Source of the DNA: Vombatus ursinus
Taxonomy: Eukaryota; Chordata; Mammalia; Diprotodontia; Vombatidae
DNA length: 64,000 nt
Assembly: GCF_900497805.2 (NCBI RefSeq)
Contig: NW_020948739.1
Coordinates: 11,915,642 to 11,979,641 of the forward strand
Direction: 5' to 3'
Shown here: positions 11,745 through 22,589 of the stretch, piece after piece
How positions within the stretch are numbered: position 1 is the first letter of the stretch
Layout of the letters: each line of letters begins with the position of its first letter
Program-made: the position numbers and the translations under genes
Notes under the pieces: generated by a model
Databases searched by the model: none
What the model saw: only the letters and a program-made list of their open reading frames with translations
What the model was told of the DNA's origin: nothing

Positions 11745-12775
11745 CAGTTATCATAACTGTGAATGGGAATAGAATGAACTTAACCATAAAATGGAAGCAG
11801 ATAGCAGAATGTATTAGAAACCAGAATCCAAGAATATGTTCTTTATAAGAGACTTACTTGAAACAAAAGATACACGTAGAGTTAAAACTAAGGGTTGGAG
11901 CAGAATCTATTATGCTTCAGCTGAAATAGAAAATGCAGGGGGTAGTAATCATGATCTCAAACAAAGCAAAAACTAATAGATCTAATTAAAAGAGATAATT
12001 GGGGAAACTATATTTTGCTAAAAAGTACTATAGACAATGAAGTAATATCAAATTTTTTCTAGCAAATTTCTCTGACAAAGAATTCATTTCTCAAATATAT
12101 AGGGAACTGAGTCAAATTTATAAAAAATAAGAACCATTCCCCAATTCATAAATGGTCAAAGGATATTAATAAGCAATTTTCAGAAGAAAAAATCATAGCC
12201 ATATGAAAAAAAATTGTTTTAAATCACTATTGGTTAAAGAAATGCAAATTAAAACTCTGGGGTACCACCTCACACCTATCAGAAATGACAAATGTGAAGA
12301 GGATAAGGAAAAATATGTACACCAGTAAACTGTTTGTAGACCTGTGAATTGGTTCAACCATTCCAGAGAACTATTTGGAACTATGCCCAAAGGGTTATAA
12401 AATTGTGCATGCCCTTTGACCCAGTAATACCACTACTAGTTTTTTTTTTATTCTAAAGAGATCAAAGAAAAGGACCTATATGTTCCAAAAATATTCACAG
12501 CACCTTTTTTTTGTGGTAGCAAAGAATTGGAAATTGAGGGAATGCTCATTAATTAGGGAATGGCTGAGCAAGTTGTGGCATATGATTGTGATGGAGTAAT
12601 ATTGTGCTATAAGAAATGACAAGGGGGGGTGCTTTCAGGGAAAAAAAAATGGCAAGACCTACATGAACTGAGGCAAAGTGAAGTGAGAAGAACCATGAGA
12701 TTATTGTGCATAGTAACAGCAATGTTTTAATGATGATCAACTGTGAAAGACTTGGCTACTCTGATCAGATTGTTC
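11745..12775 (+). pseudogene. L1 ORF2 remnant, internally deleted
   Basis: The first part corresponds to the ORF2 endonuclease start (ITVNGNR-like region, then CTTCAGCTGAAATAGAAAAT). Near 12050 it jumps to the ORF2 C-terminus, with reading remnants such as IHKWSKDINKQF and the NWKLRECSLIREWLSKL-like region at 12525-12570. The reverse transcriptase domain is missing. Compared with copy 2 at 30.2-34.0 kb, about 2.7 kb is deleted. Confidence 0.8.
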
Positions 12776-12908
12776 AAGATAATAGTTTTATGGGGCGTTG
12801 GGGGGAGGGGAGGAGTTTGGGACCATGAAAATTGCCTTTATTCATTCATTTATTTATTTTTACTTTAATAACATTTTATTTTTCCAATTATGTGTGAAAA
12901 TAATTTTT

Positions 12909-13047
12909 TTTTAGGCAATTGGGGTTAAGTGACTTGCCCAGGGTCACACAGCTAGTAAGTGTCAAGTATTTGGTCTGAGATCAGATTTGAATTCAGGTCC
13001 TCCTGACTTCAGGGGTGTTCTATCCACTGCGCCGCCTACCTGCCCCA
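12909..13047 (-). mobile_element. Marsupial tRNA-derived SINE (WSINE1-type), with target duplication
   Basis: Reverse of the standard body: AGTGACTTGCCCAGGGTCAC, GAATTCAGGTCCTCCTGAC, CTATCCACTGCGCCGCCTAC. The flanking repeat TGAAAATAATTTTT occurs at 12895-12908 and 13048-13061. The youngest insertion level here: SINE in antisense L1 in sense L1. Confidence 0.92.
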
Positions 13048-13222
13048 TGAAAATAATTTTTAACATTCATTTAAAAAATTTTTGAGTTCCGAATTCTTTC
13101 CCTCCCTCTCCCTGAGACAGTAAGTAATTTGATATAGGTTATACATGTGCAATCATGCAAAATGTATTTCCATATTAGCCATGTTGTAAAAGAAGACACA
13201 AACAAAAAAAAACTCCATTTTT

Positions 13223-13332
13223 TTTTAGCACAGACAGATGATAATATGACTTTTTTCTCTCTGTCATTGTAATTCCATTTGCTCATCCTTATTGGTTTGC
13301 ATCAGGCAAACTCACCAGCAGTTGAATATTCT
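13223..13332 (-). repeat. 110-bp templated segment, inverted copy of 15937-16046
   Basis: From TTTTAGCACAGACAG to GTTGAATATTCT this block is the exact reverse complement of 15937-16046, except for one base (CATTGTAATTCC here against CATTGTGATTCC). Comparing the antisense L1 3' end at 38935-39290 shows that L1 sequence should run straight across, so the block is foreign to the L1. There are no target duplications, tail or pol III boxes. Its only known relative in the window is the unique site 2.6 kb away. Both copies can be read as a short peptide starting MSKWN, but nothing suggests coding. Confidence 0.9.
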
Positions 13333-13837
13333 GAAAAAATTAAGAAAGTGAAAAATAATATGCTTCAATTTGCATTTAGACTTCATCAGTTCTTTCTCTG
13401 GATATGGATAGCATTTTCATCATGAGTCCTTTGGAATTGTCTAATTCAAGACAATTCCAAAGGACTCATCATGAAAAAATGCTATCTACCTTCAGAGAGA
13501 GAGAACCAATGAACTCTGAGGGCAAATGAAAGTACAATTTTCTTGATTTTTTTCAATATGGCTAATATGGAAATATGTTTTGCATAATTTTACATGTATA
13601 AATGATATCATATTGTTTTCCATGGGTGGGGGAGGGGTGAAAGGGAGAGAGAAACTTTGGAACTCAAAATGTGTAAAGAATGTTAAAAATAAATAATAAA
13701 TTAAAAAAAATCTTTGAACCTTTTTTGTTGTAACTAGAAGCATATGCATTTGTAAAAATAAAGTAGATCATGAAAGAAAAAAGTATTGAGGTAGCTGGAA
13801 TAAGAAAATTCTTGAAATTGGAGCAAGTATAACTTTC

Positions 13838-13851
13838 TAGCGCCCTCTTGA
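13838..13851 (-). promoter_or_regulatory. Weak CTCF-like motif
   Basis: The reverse strand reads CAAGAGGGCGC, matching the 3' half of the CTCF core (AGRKGGCGC) well and the 5' half poorly. Low confidence. Confidence 0.2.
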
Positions 13852-14395
13852 GTAAGAACTACCTACAAGGGAAGGTTCACCAGAGGCGAATCTTTTGAGC
13901 TTTAATGGGACTGGAAAATGTTGGACTTCTAATGCCTAGATGATTTGATAAGAGTGTTTACATTGGGAGCTAAGCAGGGAAATTATTTGAGCACCCCACA
14001 GATTGGGGGAAAGGACTTTAAGTCCCCAGGTGCTCTGAATTAACTTTTTGCCACATGTGTTCTCTAAGCTCAAACTCACTTTTCCCTGGACTCTGTATTG
14101 GTGGGAGAGTGTGACACTGACCTTTAGAGGATGTTTTTGAACTACTTATGCTTAGTGTACTACATTAGTAAATAAATACCAATTTCTAATAGTTATTTAA
14201 GACTTATGACTAAATGATTCTTAAATGATAAACTTCAAGGGAGGAGAGCTTCCAGTGGGGGCTTGTGTCAAAGCATTAGAGAATCACTCCTAGGGCTATG
14301 AGGGGGAGATGCAGGAAAATTCTGGGAATTCAACTCCTCAGCGGGAGTGAGAATTGGGATAAGGATCCTCAGAGTTGATGTAAAATTCATGTTTA
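13852..14395. other. Unassigned block, possibly an old LTR
   Basis: No coding potential. TTAGTAAATAAATACC near 14167 resembles an LTR polyadenylation region, but neither ends nor family can be set. It could equally be unique DNA. Confidence 0.2.
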
Positions 14396-14399
14396 TCCC

Positions 14400-14590
14400 C
14401 TTCATTTCTATATGTCTCCCTCCTCCCTCCTTCCATCCTTTCTTCCTCTTACTCCTTTCCTTATTCTCTTCTTTCTTTCCTTCTTTTCTCCTTTCCTTCC
14501 TCTCCTCCCTCCTTTCCTTCCTTTCTCCCTCCTTTCTCCTTCCTTTCCATCCTTCCCTCTCTTCTTCCTTACCTCCCTCCCTCCTTACTA
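14400..14590. repeat. Polypyrimidine tract (CCTT/CTTC-rich)
   Basis: About 190 bp of C/T. The Leu/Ser/Pro-rich frame at 14347-14595 is its translation. Confidence 0.95.
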
Positions 14591-14969
14591 AATAGCAGCT
14601 CTACTATTTTGAATTCTTATGTTCATGCCACTGTCTTTGCTGTCTTGTCCCTTGGGCCTTGTTGAAATTCCTTGGGCCCATGGTAACACATGTAGTGGAG
14701 AATAGAATGTTGCATGCTCCTGGTCATCATTCTGCAGCTACAGAACAATGCCTGCCTCTTTGGGTAAGGAACCATGAGAAAAAACACTGTTATTTCCCAG
14801 AGGCTCACTTCTGCCCTTGGTGGTATCTTCTACTGGACCTCATGTTGACCTCTTCACAGATTTAGAATCACTTCAGCAAACTCCATTCCTGTTCTCCAAC
14901 ATTGTCTTTTGGGTTGGGTATGGAAATTCTGTTTGGGCCTGAAACATCTCTGGTTTATTCTCTCTGGCT

Positions 14970-15145
14970 TGGAGGGTGGCAGAGCAGTGCAGTGGGAAGA
15001 ACGAGGCTTTCCAAGACAGAAGGCCCAGAGTTCAAATCTAGCCTCTGCTATTTCCCATCTTTGTAATCTCTCTGTAATTTATCTCTATTATCTTTGTGCT
15101 TCAGTTTCTTCATCTATAAAATGAAAAGATTGGACTAACATGACT
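14970..15145 (+). mobile_element. MIR SINE
   Basis: GCAGTGGGAAGAACGAGGCT, CCCAGAGTTCAAATCTAGCC, CTTCAGTTTCTTCATCTAT and AAAATGAAAAGATTGGACTA in MIR order. Confidence 0.85.
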
Positions 15146-15284
15146 TATAGCACACCTCCCATCTCTAAATTTATGCTCCATTTTTTCTCCATGAAATCAT
15201 CAGTCACTGGCTCATATATCCTTAGTCTTCTCTCCCATTCTATTCTCTGCCCCATGGGGGAAAGGAAGAATGTGACAGGAACTA

Positions 15285-15400
15285 TAAGACTGTAAGCTCC
15301 TTGAGGACAGGGCCTATTTTTGCCTCTTTTTATATCTCTAGGACTTGACACAGTGCCTGGCATAGAGTAGGAGCTTAATAAATGTTTATTGATCAATTGA
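15285..15400 (+). mobile_element. L2 LINE 3' end
   Basis: GTAAGCTCCTTGAGGACAGG, GACACAGTGCCTGGCATAG, GAGCTTAATAAATGTTTATT. Close to the L2 consensus tail. Confidence 0.93.
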
Positions 15401-16665
15401 TTCACTCGCTATATAATCCAATAATGCTCTGCATAAAGGTTATAAAAACCTCTGAGCCCATCCCAATGTTCTGTTTTTATAGCCTCCTTTATAGAGGATT
15501 GCTTGATTTAGTGGCTGGCAGCAATAGTCAAGTCTGTTGAGCAGGGTCCACAATGTAGTTTTCTCTTTGATTCCTTCTCGAACAAGGTAATCTCTGTTTT
15601 GTTCTATGAAGTGGATGTTTGTGCAACCTGACACGTCTCCCTGGAAAGTTGCTTGACTTTCCATTACCCAAGCTTCTGAAAGATTATGGAATGATATTGT
15701 GTCCCCTTGAGTCACTGACTCCCTTGACACTGTCATGAATAACTTTGCTCTCAAAGCCAGCTTCCTAGTATGATGCTGGGCAAATTGGCCATGGAGTTAA
15801 ATTGGGATTGAGACTGGCAAAATTCCCAAGAGAGCTGCAGAGCTTCCCCTAGCCAAGACTGGGGACTCCCTCAGGTCAAACAAGTGATCTGATATAGCCT
15901 CAGGCTTGTACAGCATGCCCGGGGCAATGTGCGAGAAGAATATTCAACTGCTGGTGAGTTTGCCTGATGCAAACCAATAAGGATGAGCAAATGGAATCAC
16001 AATGACAGAGAGAAAAAAGTCATATTATCATCTGTCTGTGCTAAAATAAGGCAACTTCTAAAACAGTGTATATTTATGCCATCTCATGTGTCTACTAATT
16101 GCTATCCCAGGGAACGATGCTTGTGGGAGGGGATGCGGGGGAACAGGTTCCTCCCCCCCCACCCCAGTTCCTTTGCATGTGTGACCCAAGGTCCCTAAAT
16201 ACAGTGGTTTGAAAAGATGAGTCAGCAGAACACAAATAATGGGCTGTTTCTAAGGTGCTTAATACATATTTGTTGAATATATTTGGAGAGAACAGGGCTC
16301 CTGATATGTTGCTACATTCTTTTCTTCGTTTCCAACCCTGAAGGGTAGTGTGCTATGCACTCAGCAGCTGGCTCATATTTCTCTTCTTTGTCCCTGAACA
16401 ATTCCTGAAGACTCACTGAGGGCTGACGATGCCTGACAGAGGGTGGAGGAGCGAGGGCCCTTGGCCTTTAGGGGTTTTCAGTAGAGACAACATGGGCACA
16501 TACAAAGTGTAACCAAAGAAGTGTTAAGACTGGTTTTTGAACAAATGTTCCAGGCAAATGAGTGCTGTCCTTCAAAATAATTACCACCAAGTCTGTACTC
16601 TGATTTAAATGATAGCATTGATTCTTTAAGAGTGCCAAAGCACTTCACGTACCCTACTGAATTTG
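15401..16665. other. Unique noncoding DNA, contains the 110-bp donor
   Basis: No repeat family seen. It looks like single-copy host sequence and includes 15937-16046, the apparent source of the inverted copy at 13223. Open frames at 15440-15754 (minus, 104 codons) and 15983-16198 (plus) have no domains. Confidence 0.5.
15937..16046 (+). repeat. Apparent donor of the 110-bp templated segment
   Basis: 109 of 110 bases match the reverse complement of 13223-13332. The surroundings are unique-looking DNA with no transposon features, so this is taken as the original locus and the L1-embedded copy as derived. If the segment proves to be an uncharacterised dispersed repeat, that direction no longer follows. 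Confidence 0.8.
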
Positions 16666-16669
16666 ATAG

Positions 16670-16857
16670 AGTGAGGCCCAATGTGGAAAGCTCATTAGTT
16701 CTGGGGTCAAAGGACCTGAGTTCAAATGCTTCTTCTGGTGCTTACTATTTGTGTAACTTTGGTCAAGTCACTTAACTTTTCTGGGCCTCAGTTTTCTCAC
16801 TTGTGGGTTGGACTGCATGACTTTTGACATCTTTTAAGCTCTAATTCTATGATCCCC
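16670..16857 (+). mobile_element. MIR SINE
   Basis: GGACCTGAGTTCAAATGCTT, CTTACTATTTGTGTAAC, GGGCCTCAGTTTTCTCACTT, and a 3' end TTTTAAGCTCTAATTCTATG. Confidence 0.88.
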
Positions 16858-17066
16858 TCAACCACCCTAGAAGACCTGAGTTCAAATCTGATCTCAGAAA
16901 CTTGCTAGTTATGTGACTCTGGGTTTGTCATTCTGTTTGCTTCAGTTTCCTCATCTGTAATAATAGCACCTACCTACCACAATTATTGTGAAGATCAAAT
17001 GAGATAATAATTGTAAAGAAGTTAGTATAGTGCCTAACACATAATAAGCACCATATAAATGTTGTT
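16858..17066 (+). mobile_element. SINE with MIR-like 3' end
   Basis: GACCTGAGTTCAAATCTGAT, CTTGCTAGTTATGTGACTCT, GTTTCCTCATCTGTAATAAT, GAAGATCAAATGAGATAAT and a GTGCCTAACACATAATAAGC tail. It abuts the next SINE in opposite orientation. Confidence 0.85.
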
Positions 17067-17290
17067 GTTCAGTTGTTTCAGTCATGTCTGACTCTTTGGT
17101 ACCTCATTTGGAATTTTCTTGGCAAAGATATTGGAATGCTTTGCCATTTGCTTGTCCAGGTCATTTTGCAAATGAGGAAACCGAGGTAAACAGGGTCTAA
17201 TGACTTGCCCAGGGTCACACAGCTAGTGTCTGAGGTCTGATTTGAATTCAGAACCCAAGTCCAGTATCCTTCCTATTGCATCATTTTTAC
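17067..17290 (-). mobile_element. SINE with CAA tail (RTE-mobilised type), reverse orientation
   Basis: It starts at the reversed tail TTGTTGTTCAGTTG and continues CAGTCATGTCTGACTCTTTG, TTGGAATTTTCTTGGCAAAG and GACTTGCCCAGGGTCACAC. The (CAA)n tail rather than poly(A) suggests RTE machinery. That is known for some marsupial SINEs and inferred for this copy. Confidence 0.85.
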
Positions 17291-18294
17291 TGCTCATTCA
17301 GAACAAGCCAGCCTCATTACTTCATACACATACATTCGTTTTCATCTCAATCAGTGTCTCCAGACTTGATCATTTGCTTTAGTTATCAGAGTTAGCTTTA
17401 AAGGATTTTGATAATTTCCAAAAATAAAACTAATTTCTCCCAGAAGTTAAAGCTTTGCTGCCATCAAGGATACTGAAAGAATGTGCCACAGACAAAGGTC
17501 ACCAGCAAAGTATCATGACAATTTGATTTGTGAGATCCCACACATAGCTTTGATGAAGCCATGACTGCCTCAATAATTGCCACTTTCCTTTCTGCTTTGA
17601 AAGGACAATGTTTATTTGACTGTAAACTCTAGTATCACCATTAAAAAATTAGTCTCAATTTGGATACAGTACTTCTTAGGGCTTAAGAATGTTCTCTACA
17701 GCATCCTTGTCATTAGAAGGGAACATGCTATGTCCCAAGGCCAGTATTCCCATTGTTGAGTGAATAGCTAGGAGATTTTTCCTTACATTGAACTTTCACT
17801 TACTGGCTTCTAGTTCAGTTCAGTTCAATTTAATTCAATTCAACAGCTTCCAATAGGTTAAATTAGTGACCTAGGTGCAAGAGACAGACATAGACACTAA
17901 GCATAGTTCCTGGCACATGGTAGATTCTTAATAAATGCTTATTGATTTATTAATTTCTCCCCTTTGGGAGTATGCTTAAGTTTATCTATATTCTTCCTAA
18001 AATGTGGAACCTAGAATTCAATATAATATTCCAAATGTACTTTAACCAGTGCAGCTCACAGTAGGACTATTCTCTGAACATTACCTCATCTATGATTTTG
18101 TTGGTGTGGCTACTCTTTCCACCAATGCAGTTGGCAACCATCCAAATGGTCTTGGAGAGTTGTTGTGGCCACAATGTTAATCACTGTATAAACAATATAG
18201 TGATAAATCTTTCTGAACTGAATCTTTTGACAATAGTCCTATAGTCATTCATTGAGCACATAGTCGAAGCCTTTCTTTCCAGCTCAGTACTAGC
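17291..18294. other. Mostly unassigned DNA with a short L2 tail
   Basis: An L2-type tail, CATAGTTCCTGGCACATGGT then AATAAATGCTTATTG, lies at about 17900-17947. TTCAGTTCAGTTCAATTTAA-like short repeats occur near 17815-17845. Otherwise nothing recognised. Confidence 0.55.
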
Positions 18295-18545
18295 AATAGC
18301 CAGCATTTATATAGTACTTTAAGGTTTGCAAAGCACTTTACATCTGTCATCTTATTTGATTCTCATAACAATTCTGTGAGGTGGTGCTGTTATTATCTCC
18401 ATTTTACAGATGAGAAAACAGAGGCTGAGAGAGGTTAAGGGATTTGCCCAAGGATACACAACTAAATAAGTGTCTGAATCAGGATTTCAACTCATGTCTT
18501 CCTAACTCCAAGTCCAGCACTGTCCACTATGCTACTTAGAGGCCT
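18295..18545 (-). mobile_element. SINE/MIR-like element, reverse orientation
   Basis: Reversed order: ATTTATATAGTACTTTAAGG, CTCATAACAATTCTGTGAGG, CCATTTTACAGATGAGAAAA, GATTTGCCCAAGGATACAC, and the head CACTGTCCACTATGCTACTT. Nearly full length. Confidence 0.9.
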
Positions 18546-18710
18546 GATAGAACCTGCTAGAGTTGATGTTTTAGCAGCAGAGAAACCAGAGTCACCCCTA
18601 AGCCATGGTGATACATCAAATGAGGACTTGGGTGGAAAGTTGTGGACATTATATGGCTATGAATACAGTCTGAAATTGTGTAAACTTTTGTGGCTATCAT
18701 GAGATCATAA

Positions 18711-18962
18711 GAGGCAGTTAAGTGGCATAGCAGAAACATTGTTTGACCTGGAGTCACAGAAGCTCAAGTTCAAATCCAAACTCAGACAGTTACTACCTGT
18801 GCGATCCTGGGCAAGTCACTAACTATCTTATTTGCCTCAGTTTCCTTAGCTATTAAATGAAGATAATAACAGCATCTACCTCCCAGGGTTGTTGTGAGGA
18901 TAACATATATTTGTAAAGCACTTTGCAAACCTTAAAGTGATATATAAATGAAAGTTTTTCTT
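18711..18962 (+). mobile_element. SINE with MIR-like 3' end
   Basis: Head AGGCAGTTAAGTGGCATAGC, CTCAAGTTCAAATCCAAAC, GATCCTGGGCAAGTCAC, GTTGTTGTGAGGATAAC and GTAAAGCACTTTGCAAACC. It is the mirror family of 18295-18545; the pair forms an inverted repeat about 170 bp apart. Confidence 0.9.
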
Positions 18963-18964
18963 AG

Positions 18965-19130
18965 CATCAACTTATAGCTGGAAGAATCCTTTGAAGATAT
19001 CTAGTCTTCCACTATTAGAGAGAGGTATGGTGATTTGCTCCAGGTAGTAATTGGCAAAACTGACATTAAAATTTAGATCCTCTGACTCCCAATCTAGCAT
19101 TCTTTCTATTACATCACGCTATCTCTCATA
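18965..19130 (-). mobile_element. MIR SINE, reverse orientation
   Basis: TATAGCTGGAAGAATCCTTT, ATTTGCTCCAGGTAGTAATT, TCTGACTCCCAATCTAGCAT. A diverged MIR 3' half. Confidence 0.75.
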
Positions 19131-20029
19131 CTGTTGACTCATCTAGGACTTGAAGTTCCCTGAAACCTCCAGATCTTATTCATATTAATTGCTATCTAGT
19201 CATACACTGCCATCATCCTACTTGTATAGTTGATTTTGTGAATGTGTATGACAAATTTTATTCCTATTAAAATTCTCACCAAATTCAGCCCATCATTCTA
19301 GCCTATCAAGATGGATTTTTCCATCTTGACTTTATCATCTAACATAGTCTATATATCCCTCCAAAGACAGATGTCCTAGGGCACTCTACTTGAGACTTCC
19401 TTCTACATTAACATCAATTCATTAAATAAACCCAACTATCCTTTGAGTCTAGCTATTCAACTAGTTCTCAGTTTATGGGGCTGAGGACTTCTGGGGAGAT
19501 GCATGGAATTATTGTACAGAATCCACAGAAACACACACACACACACACAGACACACACACACATGCATATACATTAAATATCCTAATTTTGATGAAAAAT
19601 ATGTAGTGTGATTCAGTAAAACAAACAAAAATATGTTTCATACATTCTACTATTTTTCAGTTACATGCAAATGCTTCTATGATTAATACAATACAAATTT
19701 AAAAATACTACTGGATTTCCAACAGCTTTCCACCCTCATATTTTTTTTTCAATCAAGGGATACTACTAGTACACTTAGTCTCATGTGGTGATCTACATTC
19801 TTTTACATTTAAAATAAGAATTTCTCCTACTCAAAAAGGTTGGGAATCACTGGTCTGGTCCACATCTCTCCATCTTGTATTATAAGGAGAGATTTTGTCA
19901 AATTCTTTGCTATAATTTAGATAAATTATGTTGATGGCATTTCTTTGATCTAAGAATCTAGTCAGAGGCATATGATTGTCATCAGAAAGCTCTATATGGG
20001 GAATGGAACAAGGTGAAAGGAAGAAGAAT
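19131..20029. other. Unassigned DNA with a (CA)n tract
   Basis: A CA microsatellite lies at 19531-19562. No gene or recognisable transposon elsewhere in the stretch. Confidence 0.5.
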
Positions 20030-20185
20030 ATATTAAGTGCCTACTTTGTACCAGCCATTTGCTTTACAAATTTTCTCTCCTTTGATTCTCGTGACAATCT
20101 TATGAGGTAGGTGCTATTGTTATTTCCATTTTACAGATGAGGAAACTGAGGCACATAGAAGTTAATTGACTTGTCCAAGATTTGG
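20030..20185 (-). mobile_element. SINE/MIR-like element, reverse orientation
   Basis: GTGCCTACTTTGTACCAGCC, TTGATTCTCGTGACAATCTT, CCATTTTACAGATGAGGAAA, TGACTTGTCCAAGATT. The head half is missing. Confidence 0.85.
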
Positions 20186-20461
20186 GTAGCTATTATGTCT
20201 AGAGTACTTAGTGGAGGGGGGCAGGTGAGGGTAGGGGTGGTAGGGGAGCAAGGCAGTCAAAGTGAAGGTGGAACAGGCCGGAGGGTGAGACAGAAAGGGA
20301 GAGCGAACATGACTGTCTGGGCAATGTGGGGGTTCCAGGCAGAAACTCATCAAATCATTGAGTCAGCTTCAGGATGGTTGTCCTAGGGGGCCAGGCAGCC
20401 AATGTAAAGGAGCAGGCTGGAGCTTGAACTAACTCTTCCCATCTGTGACTGTTTTTCTGAA

Positions 20462-20530
20462 TTTCTTTGTATTCCAATAGCTTAGTATAGTGCCTAACAT
20501 GTAGTAGGCACTTAATATATGTCAGTTAGT
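20462..20530 (+). mobile_element. L2-type 3' tail
   Basis: GTATAGTGCCTAACATGTAG and GGCACTTAATATATGTCAG. A short remnant. Confidence 0.6.
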
Positions 20531-21092
20531 CAATAAACAGTTATTAAACCTACTATATGCCAGACACTATGCTAAATTTAGCTAAGGATACATAGAAAGG
20601 TAAGAGAGTCCCTGCTCTCAAGGACTTCATAGACTAATGGAGGATATGTTATGGAAAGAACTAATACATACAAAGAAGCTGCCTAGAGGATAAATTAGAA
20701 ATAATCAACAGAGGGAAAGCACTAGAATAAAGAGGGATTAGAAAAAGGCTTCCTGTAGAAGGATGGTGGGATTTTAGCTGGAACCTGAAGGAAGCCAGGG
20801 GGCAGAGATGGAGAGGGACAGAGTGTTCCTGGCCAGTGAAAATACCAAGTCTGGATATGGAATATCTCATTTGAGAAGCAGCAAGGAGAATCATGTCATG
20901 GGATCACTTAGAACATGGCGAGGAAGAGGGCTGTAAGGTATAAGAAGACTAGAAAGGTATGTGGGGGGAGGGAAGCAAGTTATGAAGTCCTTTGGACGCC
21001 TAACAGAAGATTTTTATTTGATCCTGACGGTTATAGGGCACACCGAATTTTTTGGGGGGATCAGATTTGAGTTTCAGGAAGATGACTTTCGA
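20531..21092 (+). mobile_element. Ancient interspersed repeat, family unnamed (copy 1)
   Basis: The order of landmarks is TATATGCCAGACACTATGCT, CCCTGCTCTCAAGGACTTCA, AGGCTTCCTGTAGAAGG, GAACCTGAAGGAAGCC, GCAAGGAG, TTATGAAGTCCTTTGG, TTTTATTTGATCCTGACGG and GATCAGATTTGAG. The same order in part recurs at 56490-56995 and 63620-63850, so it is a dispersed family. It has no long frame. I recall such sequence as a widespread old mammalian repeat but cannot assign its name or class. Confidence 0.65.
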
Positions 21093-21094
21093 CT

Positions 21095-21215
21095 CTCTCC
21101 CATTAGATTGTGAGACCTTGAGAGCAGGGACTGACTTTCACCCTATTTTGTATCTCTGGTGCTTAGCACAGTGCCTGACACATAACAGGAGCTGAATAAA
21201 TGTTTCCTGACAGAC
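21095..21215 (+). mobile_element. L2 LINE 3' end
   Basis: TAGATTGTGAGACCTTGAGA, GTGCTTAGCACAGTGCCTGA, GAGCTGAATAAATGTTTCC. Confidence 0.9.
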
Positions 21216-22055
21216 TGACAGAACTTCATAAAGTTGCCTGACAGACCTAAACTCAAGGATTCTGCCTCCTGCAGAACCAAACTCTACTCCTGTGGAGGTT
21301 AGGACAACAACCCAGATTACTGGGTCTGAGTGAGCTTCTTGACAGTCAGTTTAGTGGTAGGTTTTCCTGCCAGATGTACCTTCCCCTTCGAATTTCCTTT
21401 CTTTGTGACCATTTTCATCAGGATATCTTCTCTCACAGAGCCCCTGGCTCTGCTGGTTCAGGTGATCAGGGCTATCCCATCAAGGTATGCCATGGTGAGT
21501 ATGGTACTACTTACTCATAAGACACTATAGTCTCTGCTTGACTCCCAGCTTCATGGGCTCTTCTATTGCTCTAATAGCTCAATATATTCTTTCTGAGCTC
21601 CATATGGTCATTCAGTAGCAACCTGATCATACCAATCGAGAAGTCAAATCCCTAGGCATAGGATGTCCTAGTAAATAGTACTTATTTAAATGAGTTCTGC
21701 CAGTTGAAAGTCATCTTGCACTGAGAGGAGACAGCACCATTGGAATGACTTACAGGACTATTTACTAGTACTGAATATACAATATGGTCTCAGGTTAGTG
21801 GTGCATCAAAAATAGAGCTGAATCTATTTCTGAAAGGTCTTTTTCATCACAGACTCATTCCCTACCAGAAACTGACCTATGGTCAAATGGTCAGGGTACC
21901 TACACCCACAAGACACAGAACCCAAGATACCGCACACTTGGAGAAGGAATACAGTAATGGATACACACAGTGTACTTTAACTATCTCTATTATGATTGGC
22001 ATACCAGGGAAGGGACACAAAGATATGGACAGATCAGGGAAGGTTTCTTTGGGAG
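21216..22055. other. Unassigned noncoding DNA
   Basis: No repeats identified. Open frames at 21330-21530 and 21887-22147 run into the next SINE or lack domains. Confidence 0.5.
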
Positions 22056-22056
22056 G

Positions 22057-22312
22057 AAAGCTAGGTGGCACAGTAGATAGAGCACTGGACCTAGAGACAG
22101 GAAGACCCCAGTTCAAATCCAGCCTCAGATACTTACTTGCTATGTGACCCTGGACTAGTCACTTAACCTGTCTGATTCAGTTTCCTCATTTATAAAATGG
22201 AGATAACAGTACCTACCTGGTAGGGTTATTGTAAGGATCAAATGAGATAATATTTGTAAAGTATCCAGCACAGATTAGGTTCTTAATCAATGCTTGTTGT
22301 CCCTGTTGGAAG
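22057..22312 (+). mobile_element. SINE with MIR-like 3' end
   Basis: A-box region AGGTGGCACAGTAGATAGAG, B box GTTCAAATCCAG, CTATGTGACCCTGGACTAG, GTTATTGTAAGGATCAAATG, AATCAATGCTTGTTG. Close to full length. Confidence 0.93.
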
Positions 22313-22589
22313 GAAAATTCAGACAGTATAGTACAGACAGTACAGGTATCCTGTCTATGGCCCCAAAGCTTTTCTAGGGCTTTCTCTGGTTCTGTGGGCA
22401 ATCTAAAGCTCCTAATAAGGTACACAAGTTGACCTGCTTGGTTCAATCTAGAAGCCCAATTAATTGCCTTTCATCCTTCTTCAGTAATCCTGATAACACC
22501 ACTCTTGCCTCCTGACACAACAGGGGCACAGTGCATCCCAGCTGTGTTAGATGCCCAGCAAATTGTGGGCTCAGTGCTGAGTCATCTAT

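Larger units (their letters stand above)
12780..13441 (-). mobile_element. Antisense L1 3' end inserted in L1 copy 1
   Basis: It reads as the reverse of an L1 3' UTR: T-rich start TTCATTTATTTATTTTTAC near 12846, GAGTTCCGAATTCTTTCC, CATATTAGCCATGTTGT, and CATCAGTTCTTTCTCTGG at the far end. Flanking traces GTTCAAGATAA (about 12769) and ATTCAAGACAA (about 13442) may be its target duplication. Its far end is the mirror image of the host L1 sequence at the junction. It carries a SINE (12909-13047) and a foreign 110-bp block (13223-13332). Confidence 0.8.

Noticed and set aside
15983-16198. Short protein beginning MSKWN shared with the minus strand at 13071-13286
   Set aside because: The shared peptide simply reflects the 110-bp inverted copy. 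The frames diverge just outside it, so a conserved protein is not supported.
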